A DNA stretch of 64,000 bases from Mycolicibacterium cosmeticum (GTDB lineage: Bacteria; Actinomycetota; Actinomycetes; Mycobacteriales; Mycobacteriaceae): assembly GCA_016197365.1 (NCBI GenBank), contig JACPVS010000009.1:1-64000 (forward strand), given 5' to 3'. Below, piece after piece: positions 54,525-64,000 of this stretch. Position 1 is the stretch's first letter, and every line of letters begins with the position of its first letter. Under the pieces are notes generated by a model, which saw nothing but the letters and a program-made list of their open reading frames with translations, made no database searches and was not told where the DNA came from. Position numbers and translations under genes: made by a program.

Positions 54525-55022
54525 TCAGCTGCAAGAAACCTTGATCTCGAACTTCTTGCTGATCATCCCGGCCATGGGGTTCTTCAGGTCGGCGCCGGCG
54601 GCCTCACCGGTGATGGTGTAGGTGCTGCCGTCCACCTTGACATCGGCCGAGCCCGTGTTCGCGCCGCCCATGGCGGCCACGGCGAGCGCGTTGCCGTCGA
54701 CCACGAGACCCAGCGACTCCACCTTCGGGGTGGCCTCGTCCGTCATGACGACGCCCAGGCCCTGCTGGCCGCCGATCGCGCCGCTGGCGATGTTGATCTT
54801 GCCGCCCTGCTTCACACAGGTCACGGTCTTCACGTCCAGGCCGGACAGGTCCTGGCCCTCCACCTTGACCACGGTGTTGCCACCGGAGCTGACCTGGCTG
54901 CTGCCGCTGCCCGCTGCGGTGCTCGACGTCGTGGTGCTGCCCTTGTCATCGGAGCAGCCGACCAAGACCGCGGCGGTCGCGATCATCCCGATGCCGGCAA
55001 TCAGAACACGGTTCTTCGTCAT
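54525..55022 (-). CDS. LpqH-like (19 kDa antigen family) lipoprotein
   Basis: The 165-residue precursor has a lipoprotein signal (MTKNRVLIAGIGMIATAAVLVGC trimmed at LVGC), a Ser/Thr/Gly linker and a beta domain with two cysteines (VTCVKQGG and the terminal KVSCS), the layout of the mycobacterial 19 kDa lipoprotein family. It would be lipidated and surface-exposed. ATG 55022 is used because sequence upstream in frame is not conserved-looking. Confidence 0.88.
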   Translation of the reverse strand: MTKNRVLIAGIGMIATAAVLVGCSDDKGSTTTSSTAAGSGSSQVSSGGNTVVKVEGQDLSGLDVKTVTCVKQGGKINIASGAIGGQQGLGVVMTDEATPKVESLGLVVDGNALAVAAMGGANTGSADVKVDGSTYTITGEAAGADLKNPMAGMISKKFEIKVSCS

Positions 55023-55120
55023 GTCGTGTGAATCCCTTCGTTTCGCCCTGCGCCCCGGTGGCGCTGCGTGGGAGAAGTACATCGGGACGCCATTGCTACC
55101 GATCCCAAACTTCTCCGCGG

Positions 55121-55126
55121 TACGGT
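55121..55126 (+). promoter_or_regulatory. -10 box TACGGT for leaderless start
   Basis: TACGGT ends six bases before ATG 55133, indicating a leaderless mRNA for the small protein and its downstream partner. Confidence 0.55.
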
Positions 55127-55132
55127 GGCGAT

Positions 55133-55375
55133 ATGGCCGATGACCAGCAGCCTTCCGTTCCGCCGGATCTCGGGTACGACGCCAACGGCGTGCCGACCTT
55201 CGAGTCGGTCCGGGAGAAGATCGAGAACCGGTTCGGCACCGCGATCGGTGCACAAGAGCTGGCCGAGGAGACTCCCGAGGGCCGCACGGTGGCCGAGCAG
55301 TACGAGAAGCGTCAGGAGGCGGCCGCCGAGCGCCTGCGCCAGATCAGGGAGTCGATGGATCACGGTGACGGCTGA
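55133..55375 (+). CDS. Small conserved hypothetical protein
   Basis: This 80-residue, charged, mostly helical protein (FESVREKIENRFGTAIGAQE; EQYEKRQEAAAERLRQIRE) has no cysteines or membrane segment. It lies where I recall Rv1638A in M. tuberculosis. Its 3' end overlaps the start of the AlkZ-like gene by 11 bases. Function unknown. Confidence 0.8.
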   Translation: MADDQQPSVPPDLGYDANGVPTFESVREKIENRFGTAIGAQELAEETPEGRTVAEQYEKRQEAAAERLRQIRESMDHGDG

Positions 55376-56531
55376 GAGGTCGTTCACCGTCGAGGAACGA
55401 CGTTCCCGGCTGGCCCGACGACACTTCCTGGCACCGCAGGGCGGGACCGTCGAAGACGTGACGTCGGCGTTGGTCGGCCTGCACGCCACCGATCCGGCCA
55501 CCCCGTATCTGTCCTTGTGGGCGCGGGTGCCGGGGTTCACCGTTGCCGATCTCGATGGCGCGTTGTACGAACGACGTTCCGTGGCCAAACATCTGGCGAT
55601 GCGCCGCACGCTCTGGGTGTTCGGCGCCGACGGACTGCCCGCGGTTCAGGCGGCATCGAGCGATCGGGTGGCCGCCAACGAGCGGCGCAAGCTGATCGCC
55701 GACATCGAGAAGGGCGGCATCGCCGCCGACGGTGCGGCGTGGCTGGACACCGCCTGCGCCGCGGTGCTGGCGCACCTGGACGAGCACGGCTCGACCGGCG
55801 CGGCGCAGCTGCGCACCGCGCTGCCCGAACTGGCGGGCAGCTATGACCCCGCGCCCGGAAAGAGTTGGGGCGGAGCCACTCCGGTGGCTCCTCGGGTGCT
55901 GACAGTGCTGGGGGTGCGTGGCGACATCGTCCGCGGGCCGAACACCGGCGTGTGGACGTCCTCACGGCCGCTCTGGGCGTCGCGGGCCTCCTGGCTGGGT
56001 GAGGGTGCCGTAGCCGACCCCGACGCCGCGGCCGCGGGTCTGGTCCGCACCTGGTTGCGGGCATTCGGCCCGGCCACCGTCGCGGACATCGCGTGGTGGT
56101 TCGGCCACACCTTGACCTGGACGCGGCGCGCACTGGCCGAGGTCGGTGCGGTCACGGTGGATCTGCACGGCTCACCCGGGGTGGTCCTGCCCGACGACCT
56201 GGAATCAGAACCCGCCGCCGAACCTTGGTGCGCGCTGCTACCCGGCCTGGATGTGACCACGATGGGCTGGTTCGACCGCGACTGGTATCTGGACGGTCAC
56301 CGCGAGCGCGTGTTCGACCGCAATGGCAATGGCGGGCCCACCGCATGGGTCGACGGCCGGGTGGTGGGCGGCTGGGTTCACGACGCCGACGGCCGGGTCC
56401 AGGTACGGCTGACCGCCGACGTGACCGCCAAGTCCCGGAAAGCGCTGCAGCGCAAAGCCGACGAGCTGACGGCGTGGCTGGACGGCGTGCAGATCAAGCC
56501 GCGGTTTCCGTCCCCGCTGACCAAGGGCTGA
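55365..56531 (+). CDS. Winged-helix DNA-binding protein of the AlkZ/HTH_42 family
   Basis: This 388-residue protein belongs to the HTH_42 family, which includes the AlkZ and YcaQ glycosylases that unhook alkylated or crosslinked bases. Family features are HLAMRRTLWVFGADGL, FGPATVADIAWWFG and LLPGLDVTTMGWFDRDWYL. I could not identify the QxD catalytic motif of YcaQ with confidence. GTG 55365 overlaps the preceding gene, implying coupling. Its closeness to uvrA, convergent 10 bases away, fits a DNA-repair role. Confidence 0.78.
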   Translation: MTAERSFTVEERRSRLARRHFLAPQGGTVEDVTSALVGLHATDPATPYLSLWARVPGFTVADLDGALYERRSVAKHLAMRRTLWVFGADGLPAVQAASSDRVAANERRKLIADIEKGGIAADGAAWLDTACAAVLAHLDEHGSTGAAQLRTALPELAGSYDPAPGKSWGGATPVAPRVLTVLGVRGDIVRGPNTGVWTSSRPLWASRASWLGEGAVADPDAAAAGLVRTWLRAFGPATVADIAWWFGHTLTWTRRALAEVGAVTVDLHGSPGVVLPDDLESEPAAEPWCALLPGLDVTTMGWFDRDWYLDGHRERVFDRNGNGGPTAWVDGRVVGGWVHDADGRVQVRLTADVTAKSRKALQRKADELTAWLDGVQIKPRFPSPLTKG

Positions 56532-56540
56532 TGCGGCCGG

Positions 56541-59444
56541 CTACGCGCTGACCTTGCTGCGCCGCTTGCGGGTCGGCGCCGGGGCGGGCGCCTCCAGCAT
56601 CTCCGCGAGGAATTGCCCGGTGTAGCTCTCCGGCGTCGCCGCCACGTCCTCCGGGGTGCCCTGCGCGACAACAGTCCCGCCGCCGGCGCCCCCTTCGGGA
56701 CCCATGTCGACGATCCAGTCCGAGGTCTTGATGACATCCAGGTTGTGCTCGATGACGATGACCGAATTGCCCTTGTCGACAAGGCCGTTGATGACCTTGA
56801 GCAATTTGCGGATGTCCTCGAAGTGCAGACCCGTGGTGGGTTCGTCGAGGATGTAGACGGTGCGACCCGTGGACCGCTTCTGCAATTCGGCCGCCAGCTT
56901 CACGCGCTGCGCCTCACCACCGGACAGCGTCGGCGCAGGCTGGCCCAACCGGACATAGCCGAGCCCCACGTCGACCAGCGTCTTGAGGTACCGGTGGATC
57001 GAGGAGATCGGTTCGAAGAACTCGGTGGCCTCCTCGATCGGCATGTCCAGCACCTCGGCGATCGTCTTGCCCTTGTAGTGCACCTCGAGGGTCTCCCGGT
57101 TGTAGCGGGCGCCGTGGCAGACCTCGCACGGCACGTACACGTCCGGCAGGAAGTTCATCTCGATCTTCAGCGTGCCGTCACCCGAACATGCTTCGCAGCG
57201 GCCGCCTTTGACGTTGAACGAGAACCGGCCCGGCTGGTAACCGCGCACCTTGGCCTCGGTGGTCGCGGCGAACAGCGTGCGGATCTTGTCGAACACACCG
57301 GTGTAGGTGGCCGCGTTGGATCGCGGGGTGCGACCGATGGGCGACTGGTCGACGCGCACCAGCTTGTCCAGCTGGTCGATCCCGTTGATCCGCAGATGCC
57401 TGCCCGGCACCTGCCGCGCGCCGTTGAGTTTGTTGGCCAGCACCGTGGCCAGGATGTCGTTGACCAGGGTCGACTTGCCCGACCCGGACACCCCCGTCAC
57501 CGCGGTCAGTACACCGAGGGGGAACGCGACGTCGACCTCTTTGAGGTTGTGCTCGCGAGCACCCACCACGGTGAGCTGGCGCTTGCGGTCCACCGGCCGG
57601 CGGATGGCGGGGATCTCGATGCTCTCCTTACCGGAAAGGTATGCGCCGGTGAGGGATTCCGGGTTCTTCAGCAGATCCTGGTAGGTGCCGCTGTGCACGA
57701 TGCGCCCGCCGTGTTCACCCGCATACGGGCCGATGTCCACCACCCAGTCGGCGTGCGCGATGGTGTCCAGGTCGTGTTCGACGACGATCAGCGTGTTGCC
57801 CAGGTTGCGCAGCCGCACCAACGTCTCGATGAGCTTGCGGTTGTCGCGCTGATGCAGGCCGATGGACGGTTCGTCGAGCACATAGAGCACCCCGACCAGG
57901 CCGGAGCCGATCTGGGTGGCCAGCCGGATGCGCTGCGCCTCGCCGCCGGACAGCGTCGCCGCCGCCCGGGACAGTGAGAGGTACTCCAGGCCGACGTCGA
58001 GCAGGAACCCCAGCCGGGACTGGATCTCCTTGAGCACCTGCCCGGCGATCGCCTGCTCCCGACTGCCCAGCGTCAGGGCGTTCAGGAACTCGGCACAGTC
58101 GGCGATGGACAGTTCGGCGACCTCGGCGATCGACTTGTCACCGTGAGTGCCCGCAGCCAGGGTCACCGCGAGGATCTCCGGCTTGAGCCGGGTTCCCGAG
58201 CACTCCGGGCACGGGATGTCCCGCATGAAACCCTCGTAGCGCTCCTTCATCTGCTCGGAGTCGGTCTGCTCCATGCGCCGCTGCAGGAAGGCCAGCACGC
58301 CCTCGAAGTCGGCGTAGTAGGACCGGGTGCGTCCGTACCGGTTCTTGTACCGCACGTGGACCTGGTGGTCGGAACCTTCCAGAATCGCCTTGCGCGCCTT
58401 GGCCGGAAGCTTCTTCCACGGGGTGTCGACGTCGAAGCCCAACGCATCACCGAGGCCGGCCATCATCCGGGTGAAGTACTCGGCGGTGTGGCCCATGGAC
58501 CAGGGCGCGACCGCGCCCTCGGCGAGCGTCAGTTCCGGGTCGGGGACGACGAGTTCCGGGTCGACCTCCTTCTTGATACCCAGGCCGGTGCATTCCGGGC
58601 AGGCGCCGTAGGGCGAGTTGAAGGAGAAGGACCGCGGCTCCAGGTCATCGACGGCCAGGGGGTGGCCGTTGGGGCAGGCCAGCTTCTCGGAGAACCGTTG
58701 TTCGCGATGCGGGTGGTCGTCCTCCCGGTCCACGAAGTCGAGGACGACGATACCGTCGGCCAGGCCCAGCGCGGTCTCGACCGAATCCGTCAGCCGTTGC
58801 TTGGACGAAGCCTTGACGGTGAGGCGGTCGACGACCACCTCGATGTCGTGCTTCTCCTGCTTCTTGAGCTTGGGCGGCTCGGTCAGCGGGTACACGACGC
58901 CGTCCACCCGCACCCGGCTGTAACCCTGCGAGTTCAGCTTGTCGAACAGGTCGACGAATTCGCCCTTGCGGGTACGCACCACCGGCGCGAGCACCTGGAA
59001 CTTGGTGCCCTCCTCCATGGCGAGTACCTGGTCGACGATCTGCTGCGGGGTCTGCCGCGCGATGCGCTCACCACACACCGGACAGTGCGGCGTGCCGGCC
59101 CGCGCGTAGAGCAGGCGCAGGTAGTCGTAGACCTCGGTGATGGTGCCGACGGTCGAGCGCGGGTTGCGGTTGGTGGACTTCTGGTCGATGGACACCGCCG
59201 GCGACAAGCCCTCGATGAAGTCGACGTCGGGTTTGTCCATCTGCCCGAGGAACTGCCGCGCATAGGCCGACAGCGACTCGACGTAGCGGCGTTGCCCCTC
59301 GGCGAAGATGGTGTCGAACGCCAGCGACGACTTACCGGACCCGGATAGACCGGTGAACACGATCATCGCGTCGCGGGGCAGGTCAAGGTCCACGCCGCGG
59401 AGATTGTGCTCGCGCGCACCCTTGACGATCAGACGGTCAGACAC
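56541..59444 (-). CDS. uvrA: Excinuclease ABC subunit A
   Basis: UvrA finds DNA damage in nucleotide excision repair. The 967-residue protein has two ATPase modules ([10 protein letters not shown] early; [10 protein letters not shown] in the middle), zinc-finger cysteine pairs ([16 protein letters not shown] and [10 protein letters not shown]), [16 protein letters not shown] and [15 protein letters not shown], and the C-terminal [13 protein letters not shown]. It stands alone on the minus strand, with no obvious LexA box in the 120 bases upstream. Confidence 0.98.
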   Translation of the reverse strand: MSDRLIVKGAREHNLRGVDLDLPRDAMIVFTGLSGSGKSSLAFDTIFAEGQRRYVESLSAYARQFLGQMDKPDVDFIEGLSPAVSIDQKSTNRNPRSTVGTITEVYDYLRLLYARAGTPHCPVCGERIARQTPQQIVDQVLAMEEGTKFQVLAPVVRTRKGEFVDLFDKLNSQGYSRVRVDGVVYPLTEPPKLKKQEKHDIEVVVDRLTVKASSKQRLTDSVETALGLADGIVVLDFVDREDDHPHREQRFSEKLACPNGHPLAVDDLEPRSFSFNSPYGACPECTGLGIKKEVDPELVVPDPELTLAEGAVAPWSMGHTAEYFTRMMAGLGDALGFDVDTPWKKLPAKARKAILEGSDHQVHVRYKNRYGRTRSYYADFEGVLAFLQRRMEQTDSEQMKERYEGFMRDIPCPECSGTRLKPEILAVTLAAGTHGDKSIAEVAELSIADCAEFLNALTLGSREQAIAGQVLKEIQSRLGFLLDVGLEYLSLSRAAATLSGGEAQRIRLATQIGSGLVGVLYVLDEPSIGLHQRDNRKLIETLVRLRNLGNTLIVVEHDLDTIAHADWVVDIGPYAGEHGGRIVHSGTYQDLLKNPESLTGAYLSGKESIEIPAIRRPVDRKRQLTVVGAREHNLKEVDVAFPLGVLTAVTGVSGSGKSTLVNDILATVLANKLNGARQVPGRHLRINGIDQLDKLVRVDQSPIGRTPRSNAATYTGVFDKIRTLFAATTEAKVRGYQPGRFSFNVKGGRCEACSGDGTLKIEMNFLPDVYVPCEVCHGARYNRETLEVHYKGKTIAEVLDMPIEEATEFFEPISSIHRYLKTLVDVGLGYVRLGQPAPTLSGGEAQRVKLAAELQKRSTGRTVYILDEPTTGLHFEDIRKLLKVINGLVDKGNSVIVIEHNLDVIKTSDWIVDMGPEGGAGGGTVVAQGTPEDVAATPESYTGQFLAEMLEAPAPAPTRKRRSKVSA

Positions 59445-59468
59445 ACTGTCCCTTTCCTAGTCCTGCTG

Positions 59469-59501
59469 TTTCCCGCGACGCTTCGCTCCTGCCCGCGGGA
59501 A
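59469..59501 (-). repeat. Dispersed repeat hairpin between uvrA and the MBL gene
   Basis: Arms TTCCCGCG and CGCGGGAA enclose the core GCAGGAGCGAAGCGTCGC on the minus strand. It lies in the divergent uvrA promoter region. Confidence 0.65.
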
Positions 59502-59554
59502 CCGAAGGCAGAACAATCCTCCGCCATGCTAGGTGCCGGTACCGACAAGCCGGA

Positions 59555-59560
59555 TAGCGT
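59555..59560 (+). promoter_or_regulatory. -10 box TAGCGT for near-leaderless MBL gene
   Basis: TAGCGT ends seven bases before ATG 59568, matching the leaderless pattern at 10066, 44820 and 55121. Confidence 0.45.
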
Positions 59561-59567
59561 GGCAGTC

Positions 59568-60242
59568 ATGACAGCCCTCACCGACGACTACACCGGCCAC
59601 GTCGACGGCGGAACCGCAGCCCGGCGCAGCCTGCCCGCGGCCACCATCGTGAAGGCGTCGGTCGGTCCGATGGACAACAACGCTTACCTGATCACGTGTT
59701 CCGCGACCGGGAAGACCCTGCTCATCGACGCGGCCAATGACGCCGACCGGCTCATCGAGCTGATCAGGACGCACGCCCCCGACATCTCTCTCATTGTGAC
59801 CAGTCATCAGCATTTCGACCACTGGCAGGCGTTGCAAGCGGTGGCGGACGCCACAGGCGCACCGACCGCCGCCCACGCTCTGGACGCCGAGCCGCTGCCC
59901 GTCACGCCCTACCGGATCCTGTCCGACGGCGACACCATCGCCATCGGCGACCTCACCTTCGACGTCATCCATCTGCAGGGCCACACCGAGGGATCGGTCG
60001 CGCTGGCGCTGCGCGGCGCAGACGGGGACGTCACGCATCTGTTCACCGGGGACTGCCTGTTCCCCGGCGGCGTGGGCAAGACGTGGCAGGACGGCGACTT
60101 CGACCGGCTGCTCGGCGATGTCAGCACGAAGGTGTTCGACCGCTATCCCGATTCGACGGTCGTCTACCCCGGCCACGGCGATGACACGACGCTCGGAGCC
60201 GAGCGACCACATCTCGCCGAGTGGCAGAAACGCGGGTGGTAG
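59568..60242 (+). CDS. Metallo-beta-lactamase fold hydrolase
   Basis: This 224-residue protein is of the glyoxalase II-like MBL type and resembles Rv1637c. The metal site is SHQHFDHW, with later LQGHTEGSVAL, FTGDCLFPGGVG and YPGHGDDTTLG supplying the remaining ligands. ATG 59568 is preferred over ATG 59526 because of the -10 box. The substrate is unknown; a thioester hydrolase role is typical of the family. The DUF427 gene follows four bases later. Confidence 0.88.
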   Translation: MTALTDDYTGHVDGGTAARRSLPAATIVKASVGPMDNNAYLITCSATGKTLLIDAANDADRLIELIRTHAPDISLIVTSHQHFDHWQALQAVADATGAPTAAHALDAEPLPVTPYRILSDGDTIAIGDLTFDVIHLQGHTEGSVALALRGADGDVTHLFTGDCLFPGGVGKTWQDGDFDRLLGDVSTKVFDRYPDSTVVYPGHGDDTTLGAERPHLAEWQKRGW

Positions 60243-60246
60243 CCCG

Positions 60247-60747
60247 ATGAGCACCTGGCCCGTGCCCGTCAAGCCCGGACCCGGTCAGGAGTCGGTGTGG
60301 GATTACCCACGCCCGCCCCGGCTCGAAGAATTCCGCGGATCGATCACCGTCGAGCTCGGTGGCGAACGCATTGCCACGACCGACCGCGGCTGGCGGGTGC
60401 TGGAGACCAGCCATCCCCCGACGTATTACCTGCCGCGCGCGGCGTTTGCGGACGGTGCGCTCCGCGATGCGCCGGGCTCGTCGTGGTGTGAATGGAAGGG
60501 CGCGGCGAACTACTACGACGTGGTGGCGGGATCGGTGGTGGCGGAGCGCGCGGCGTGGACGTACCTGACACCGACGCGCGGCTTCGAACCGTTGACCGGA
60601 GCGGTCGCGGTGATGGCGGCGGCCGTCGACCGCTGCACCGTCGACGACGAGGAGGTCCGGCCCCAGCCCGGCGGCTTCTACGGCGGGTGGATCACCAGTT
60701 GGGTGACCGGTCCCTTCAAAGGCATCCCCGGCTCGATGGGCTGGTAA
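60247..60747 (+). CDS. DUF427 family protein
   Basis: This 166-residue protein has the compact DUF427 beta-sandwich features (PPTYYLPRAAF; SSWCEWKGAANYYDV; GFYGGWITSWVTGPFKG). The biochemical role is not established to my knowledge. It is cotranscribed with the MBL gene and convergent with the P450. Confidence 0.88.
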   Translation: MSTWPVPVKPGPGQESVWDYPRPPRLEEFRGSITVELGGERIATTDRGWRVLETSHPPTYYLPRAAFADGALRDAPGSSWCEWKGAANYYDVVAGSVVAERAAWTYLTPTRGFEPLTGAVAVMAAAVDRCTVDDEEVRPQPGGFYGGWITSWVTGPFKGIPGSMGW

Positions 60748-60762
60748 ATCGGGGGTCCAGGC

Positions 60763-62061
60763 TCACTTCCATGCGACGGACAGCCGCTTGATCCCGTGGA
60801 TGAACGCCGACCGCAGGATCGCCGGCTCGTCGATCGCCATGATGTCGGGGACCTGGCGGTACAACTCGTCGAACAGCACCCGGACCTCTCGGCGGGCCAG
60901 GTTGGCGCCCAGACAGAAATGCGCGCCGCCCGCGCCGTAGCCGATCTGCGGGTTGGGGTCGCGGGTCACGTCGAACCGATAGGGATCGGCGAACCGCTGC
61001 TCGTCACGATTGGCCGAGGTGTACCACATGGAGATCTTGTCGCCGGCCTTCATCGGGATGCCGCGCATCTCGATGTCCTCGGTGAGGTTGCGCCGCATGA
61101 AGATCAGCGGCGAGCCCCACCGCACGATCTCCTCGACCGCCATCGGCGCGATGGCGTCGAAGTCGTTCCACCAGATGTCGCGCTGCTCGGGATAGCGCGT
61201 CAGTGCCACCATCCCGTGGCTGATGGCGTTGCGGGTCGTCTCGTTGCCCGCCGCCGAGAGCAGGATGAAGAAGGACGCGATCTCCGCGGAGCTCAGCCGC
61301 TCGCCGTCCACCTCGGCCTGCACCAGGTTGGTGGTCAGATCCTCGGCGGGCTTGGCCCGCCGCTGTTCGGCCAGATCCATCCCATAGTTGGCGAGATTGG
61401 TTGAAACCTTGAGGATTTCGTCGTAGTCGCCGCACACTTCGTCATCCCCGGCGCCCAGCAGCACCGTGGTCCATCCGAAGATATCGGCCTCGTCCTCTTC
61501 GGGTATGCCCATCAGGTCGCAGATGATCTGCAGGGGCAGCTGCCCGGCGACCTCGGCGACGAAATCCGCCTCGCCGTCGGGGTGGCGCTCGAGCATCTGC
61601 GCGACCAGCCGGCGGGCCCGTTCGCGCACGCTGTCCTCGATGCGGGCCACCACCTTGGGGGTGAAGGCCCGGTTGACGATCCCCCGCAGCCGCAGGTGAC
61701 GCGGATCGTCGAGGGTGATCATCGAGCCGAAGAATTCCGAGATCTCGGCGGGCACGTCGGACAGCGACGTGCTGGTGGGGCTCGAGCTGAAGATCTCCGG
61801 GTGCCTGCTGGCATGGCGGACGTCGTCATAGGTGGTCAGCGCCCAATGCCCGGCACCCGAGGGGAACCCGGCGAACTCCGGCACCCCGAAGAAGGTGATG
61901 GGCGACTCGCGGCGCAGGGTGGCGAAAGCACCGTCGCGGAGGTCGTCGTCCCATTCCCAGAACGCCAGTGCGCCGAGATCGATGTCGCCGAGTGGCACGT
62001 CGGGCGGCGGCGCACCGTTGCGGCGGGGCGGGATACCGGTGTGGCTCAACGTTGCGGTCAT
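60763..62061 (-). CDS. Cytochrome P450
   Basis: This 432-residue haem monooxygenase has the I-helix motif LLSAAGNETTRN, the ExxR pair (AVEEIVRWGSPL) and the haem-ligand motif GAGGAHFCLGANLAR with the cysteine near residue 380. It lacks a membrane anchor, as usual for bacterial P450s. ATG 62061 follows GGAGG. Its neighbours (LLM oxidoreductase, acyl-CoA dehydrogenase) suggest a lipid or steroid catabolic or modification role, but no subfamily can be assigned. Confidence 0.93.
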   Translation of the reverse strand: MTATLSHTGIPPRRNGAPPPDVPLGDIDLGALAFWEWDDDLRDGAFATLRRESPITFFGVPEFAGFPSGAGHWALTTYDDVRHASRHPEIFSSSPTSTSLSDVPAEISEFFGSMITLDDPRHLRLRGIVNRAFTPKVVARIEDSVRERARRLVAQMLERHPDGEADFVAEVAGQLPLQIICDLMGIPEEDEADIFGWTTVLLGAGDDEVCGDYDEILKVSTNLANYGMDLAEQRRAKPAEDLTTNLVQAEVDGERLSSAEIASFFILLSAAGNETTRNAISHGMVALTRYPEQRDIWWNDFDAIAPMAVEEIVRWGSPLIFMRRNLTEDIEMRGIPMKAGDKISMWYTSANRDEQRFADPYRFDVTRDPNPQIGYGAGGAHFCLGANLARREVRVLFDELYRQVPDIMAIDEPAILRSAFIHGIKRLSVAWK

Positions 62062-62119
62062 GGCTCGACCTCCCTCAGGCCGAGTGTGACACCGCAGCGG
62101 GGGGTCTGTCGCCGATTCG

Positions 62120-63034
62120 TCAGACCTTGGCGATGACCTGTTCCCCGAACTGCTGGACGGCTTCGATGGCGTGGGCCAGGCTGTCCCCGGGTACCTGTGC
62201 CTGGACCCAGGTGACACCGAGGTCGGCCAGCCTCGCGACACCGTCCAGGTAGGCGGCGGCGTCGAAGCCGTCCGCGCCGGGCACCCCGCCCTGGTTGTTG
62301 CTGAAGGTGATGTCGACAGTCGCCGGGTCGCGACCGGCCTCATCGAGGCGGCGGCGCAGATCGTCGATGCCCGCCTTGAGCTCATCGAGTGATTCCAGCG
62401 ACGCCGTCCGGGCGGTCTGGGCGAGGATCGCCGGAGCGGGGAACGGGCACCACCCGTCGCCGTACTGCGCTACCCGGCGCCGGGCGGCACCGGTGTTGCC
62501 GCCGATCCAGATCGGTGGCGCGACGGCCGGGCGTGGATGCGCGGTGATACCGACGGCGGTGAAGTGCTTGCCCTCGAAGCTGTAATCGTCGGTGGTCCAG
62601 ATGCCCCGGATCACCCGTAGCGCCTCTTCCACCAGCTCGGGACGCTCGTCGAAATCGACACCCAGCGCCGCGAATTCACGCTTGAGGTAGCCGACGCCGA
62701 CGGCCAGGGTGAATCGACCGCCCGACAGCAGGTCCAGCGTCGCGCCGGCTTTGGCGACCACGAACGGGTTACGGTACGGCAGCACAACCACATTGGGGAT
62801 GAGTCGCAGCGTCGAGGTGTGCGCCGCGGCGAACCCCATCGCCACGAATGGATCGAGCGCGTCGTGTCCTCCGGCCCGCAACCACTTCTCGGTGGGTGCG
62901 GGATGGTCGGTGAAGCCGAATCCGCCGAACCCCGCCGCCTCCGCCGCTGCGGCGACCGCCGCCACGCCCGCGCCCCCCACCAGCTCCGGGTTGTACGGGT
63001 GGCTGTGCATCGGGTGGGTGAAAGCGAATTTCAT
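62120..63034 (-). CDS. LLM-class (F420-dependent type) oxidoreductase
   Basis: This 304-residue TIM-barrel protein of the luciferase-like family shows KFAFTHPMHSHPYNP, FGGFGFTDHPAPT, SGGRFTLAVGVGYLKREF and RVAQYGDGWCPFP. Mycobacterial members commonly use F420. ATG 63034 overlaps the stop of the upstream acyl-CoA dehydrogenase as ATGA, indicating one operon with the P450 downstream. Confidence 0.92.
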   Translation of the reverse strand: MKFAFTHPMHSHPYNPELVGGAGVAAVAAAAEAAGFGGFGFTDHPAPTEKWLRAGGHDALDPFVAMGFAAAHTSTLRLIPNVVVLPYRNPFVVAKAGATLDLLSGGRFTLAVGVGYLKREFAALGVDFDERPELVEEALRVIRGIWTTDDYSFEGKHFTAVGITAHPRPAVAPPIWIGGNTGAARRRVAQYGDGWCPFPAPAILAQTARTASLESLDELKAGIDDLRRRLDEAGRDPATVDITFSNNQGGVPGADGFDAAAYLDGVARLADLGVTWVQAQVPGDSLAHAIEAVQQFGEQVIAKV

Positions 63035-64000
63035 CGGGCTCCGTTCGGGGATGTGTAGCTCGGCCTGCCGAGACCGAGGGCGTGTTGGGCGATCATGTTG
63101 CGGAAGACTTCCAGCGTTCCGGCGTAGATCCCGGTCGGCGCGGCCAGCCGGAAGATGTACTCGGCTCCCCCGTCATCGGCGGCGCCCGGGGTGCCCGCGG
63201 GCAGCGCGCCCGCCGTCCCCAAGAGGTCCATCAGATCCGGCGACACGTCGCGCATCGTCTGCGCGATGGCCACCCGGCCGTACATGCCGGGCGCGCTCAT
63301 GGCCGCTTCCATCCGCGCCACCGCGCGGCCGAGCCGGTAGGACGGTGGCGCGTCGGCGGCGATCCGGTCCACCGCCTGGGCCATCAAAAGGACGTGGTCG
63401 GTCATCACCGCGATGGTCTGCAGGCCGCCCGCCTCGCGCTCGCCGGTGCCGTGCTCGGCGTCCAGTGCCCCGCGCAGCACCGCCCAGCCTCCGTTGACCT
63501 CACCGATGCGGTAGCGGTCGTCGATGCGCACATCGCTGTAGAAGGTGATGTTGGTGCGGTCGCCGTCCACGGTGCGGATGCCTTGGATCTGCACACCCGG
63601 TGAGTCCAGCGGCACCAGGAACATGGTCAGGTTGCGGTGTTTCGGCCCGGCGGGGTCGGTACAGGTGAGCAGGAAGACGTAGCCGGCGTTGTGCGCGTTG
63701 GAGGTGAACATCTTGGAGCCGTTCACAATCCAGCCCGCACCGTCGCGCACGGCGCGCGTCTTGCAGGTGGCGACATCGGAACCGCCGTCGGGCTCGGTGT
63801 AGCCCAGGCACAGCCGCAACTCGCCGGAGAGCACCCCGGGCAGCACCTCGGCGACCAGTTCGGCCGACGCGAAGCGTTCCACCGTGTGCGCGACCATGGC
63901 GGTGGTGCCCCAGTGGAACCACGGGGTGTGTGCCCGGCCGATCTCCAGCTCCCAGATCCGGCGGCGTACCGCACTGAACCCGCCGTCCGCCGCACTGCGG
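63031..64000 (-). CDS. Acyl-CoA dehydrogenase, 5' end cut by the window
   Basis: The frame is open from 63031 to the window edge, so the first part of the gene is missing. The visible 322 residues show the acyl-CoA dehydrogenase motifs LCLGYTEPDGGSDVATCKTR, GWIVNGSKMFTSNAHNAG and a late FRLAAPTGIYAGTLEVFRNM typical of the family. The upstream residues WELEIGRAHTPWFHWG confirm continuation. It leads the operon containing the LLM oxidoreductase and P450. Confidence 0.9.
   Translation of the reverse strand, partial: RSAADGGFSAVRRRIWELEIGRAHTPWFHWGTTAMVAHTVERFASAELVAEVLPGVLSGELRLCLGYTEPDGGSDVATCKTRAVRDGAGWIVNGSKMFTSNAHNAGYVFLLTCTDPAGPKHRNLTMFLVPLDSPGVQIQGIRTVDGDRTNITFYSDVRIDDRYRIGEVNGGWAVLRGALDAEHGTGEREAGGLQTIAVMTDHVLLMAQAVDRIAADAPPSYRLGRAVARMEAAMSAPGMYGRVAIAQTMRDVSPDLMDLLGTAGALPAGTPGAADDGGAEYIFRLAAPTGIYAGTLEVFRNMIAQHALGLGRPSYTSPNGAR

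Overview
The window is high-GC actinobacterial DNA that reads as the chromosome of a fast-growing Mycobacterium (Mycolicibacterium). The gene order tyrS-mpg-ABC transporter, argHGR-FDBJC, pheTS, tsnR-rplT-rpmI-infC, lysX, uvrA matches the M. tuberculosis region around Rv1637c-Rv1689 (recalled from memory). A second rRNA operon (rrnB) directly downstream of tyrS is a feature of fast growers; its promoter and pre-16S leader fill the first 330 bases.

Layout. 1-330: rrnB promoter and leader (minus strand). 330-8.1 kb: tyrS, mpg, a drug-type ABC exporter with its TetR regulator and a putative operator, a Trm112-like protein, a secreted protein and a large hydrolase/acyl-CoA-synthetase fusion. 8.2-13 kb: an ABC-F ATPase, a polytopic membrane protein and a tightly overlapping three-gene set of membrane-anchored beta-rich proteins of unknown function. 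13-21.4 kb: the complete arginine cluster, mostly with 4-bp stop/start overlaps, with ARG-box-like sites before argC. 21.5-26.8 kb: pheS/pheT, a rhomboid-like protein and a class III cyclase. 26.9-32 kb: MpaB-like oxygenase, acyl-CoA dehydrogenase, tautomerase, and the tsnR-rplT-rpmI-infC translation operon. 32.2-37.4 kb: DUF1844, lysX and a membrane esterase.

37.4-54.4 kb is the accessory heart of the window and is absent from the corresponding place in M. tuberculosis as I remember it. It holds (a) a RiPP locus: three small precursor peptides with a shared double-glycine leader and Gly/Thr-rich cores, a full-length LanB dehydratase, a C39-peptidase ABC exporter, a truncated adaptor-like membrane protein, and an adjacent ECF sigma factor with a fused zinc-binding tail, with no LanC cyclase visible; and (b) a neighbouring signalling module: an FHA-HTH regulator, a receptor-type Ser/Thr kinase with twelve kelch repeats, two unknown proteins, a CHAT caspase-like protease, a helical-repeat protein and a small membrane protein. 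The Ser/Thr kinase and FHA protein are a natural phospho-signalling pair, and the FHA gene is divergent from the precursor genes, so the two halves may be functionally linked.

54.5-64 kb returns to core genes: an LpqH-like lipoprotein, an AlkZ-like winged-helix protein, uvrA, an MBL hydrolase, DUF427, a P450, an F420-type LLM oxidoreductase and the 3' part of an acyl-CoA dehydrogenase cut by the window edge.

Recurring themes: -10 boxes (TANNNT) six or seven bases before the start codon, implying leaderless mRNAs; a dispersed GCGAAGCGAC-cored repeat that has entered coding sequences in frame; and non-canonical start codons (ATC for infC, probably CTG for tsnR). No tRNA, IS element or CRISPR array was found. 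No intergenic stretch over 300 bases exists apart from the rrn leader.
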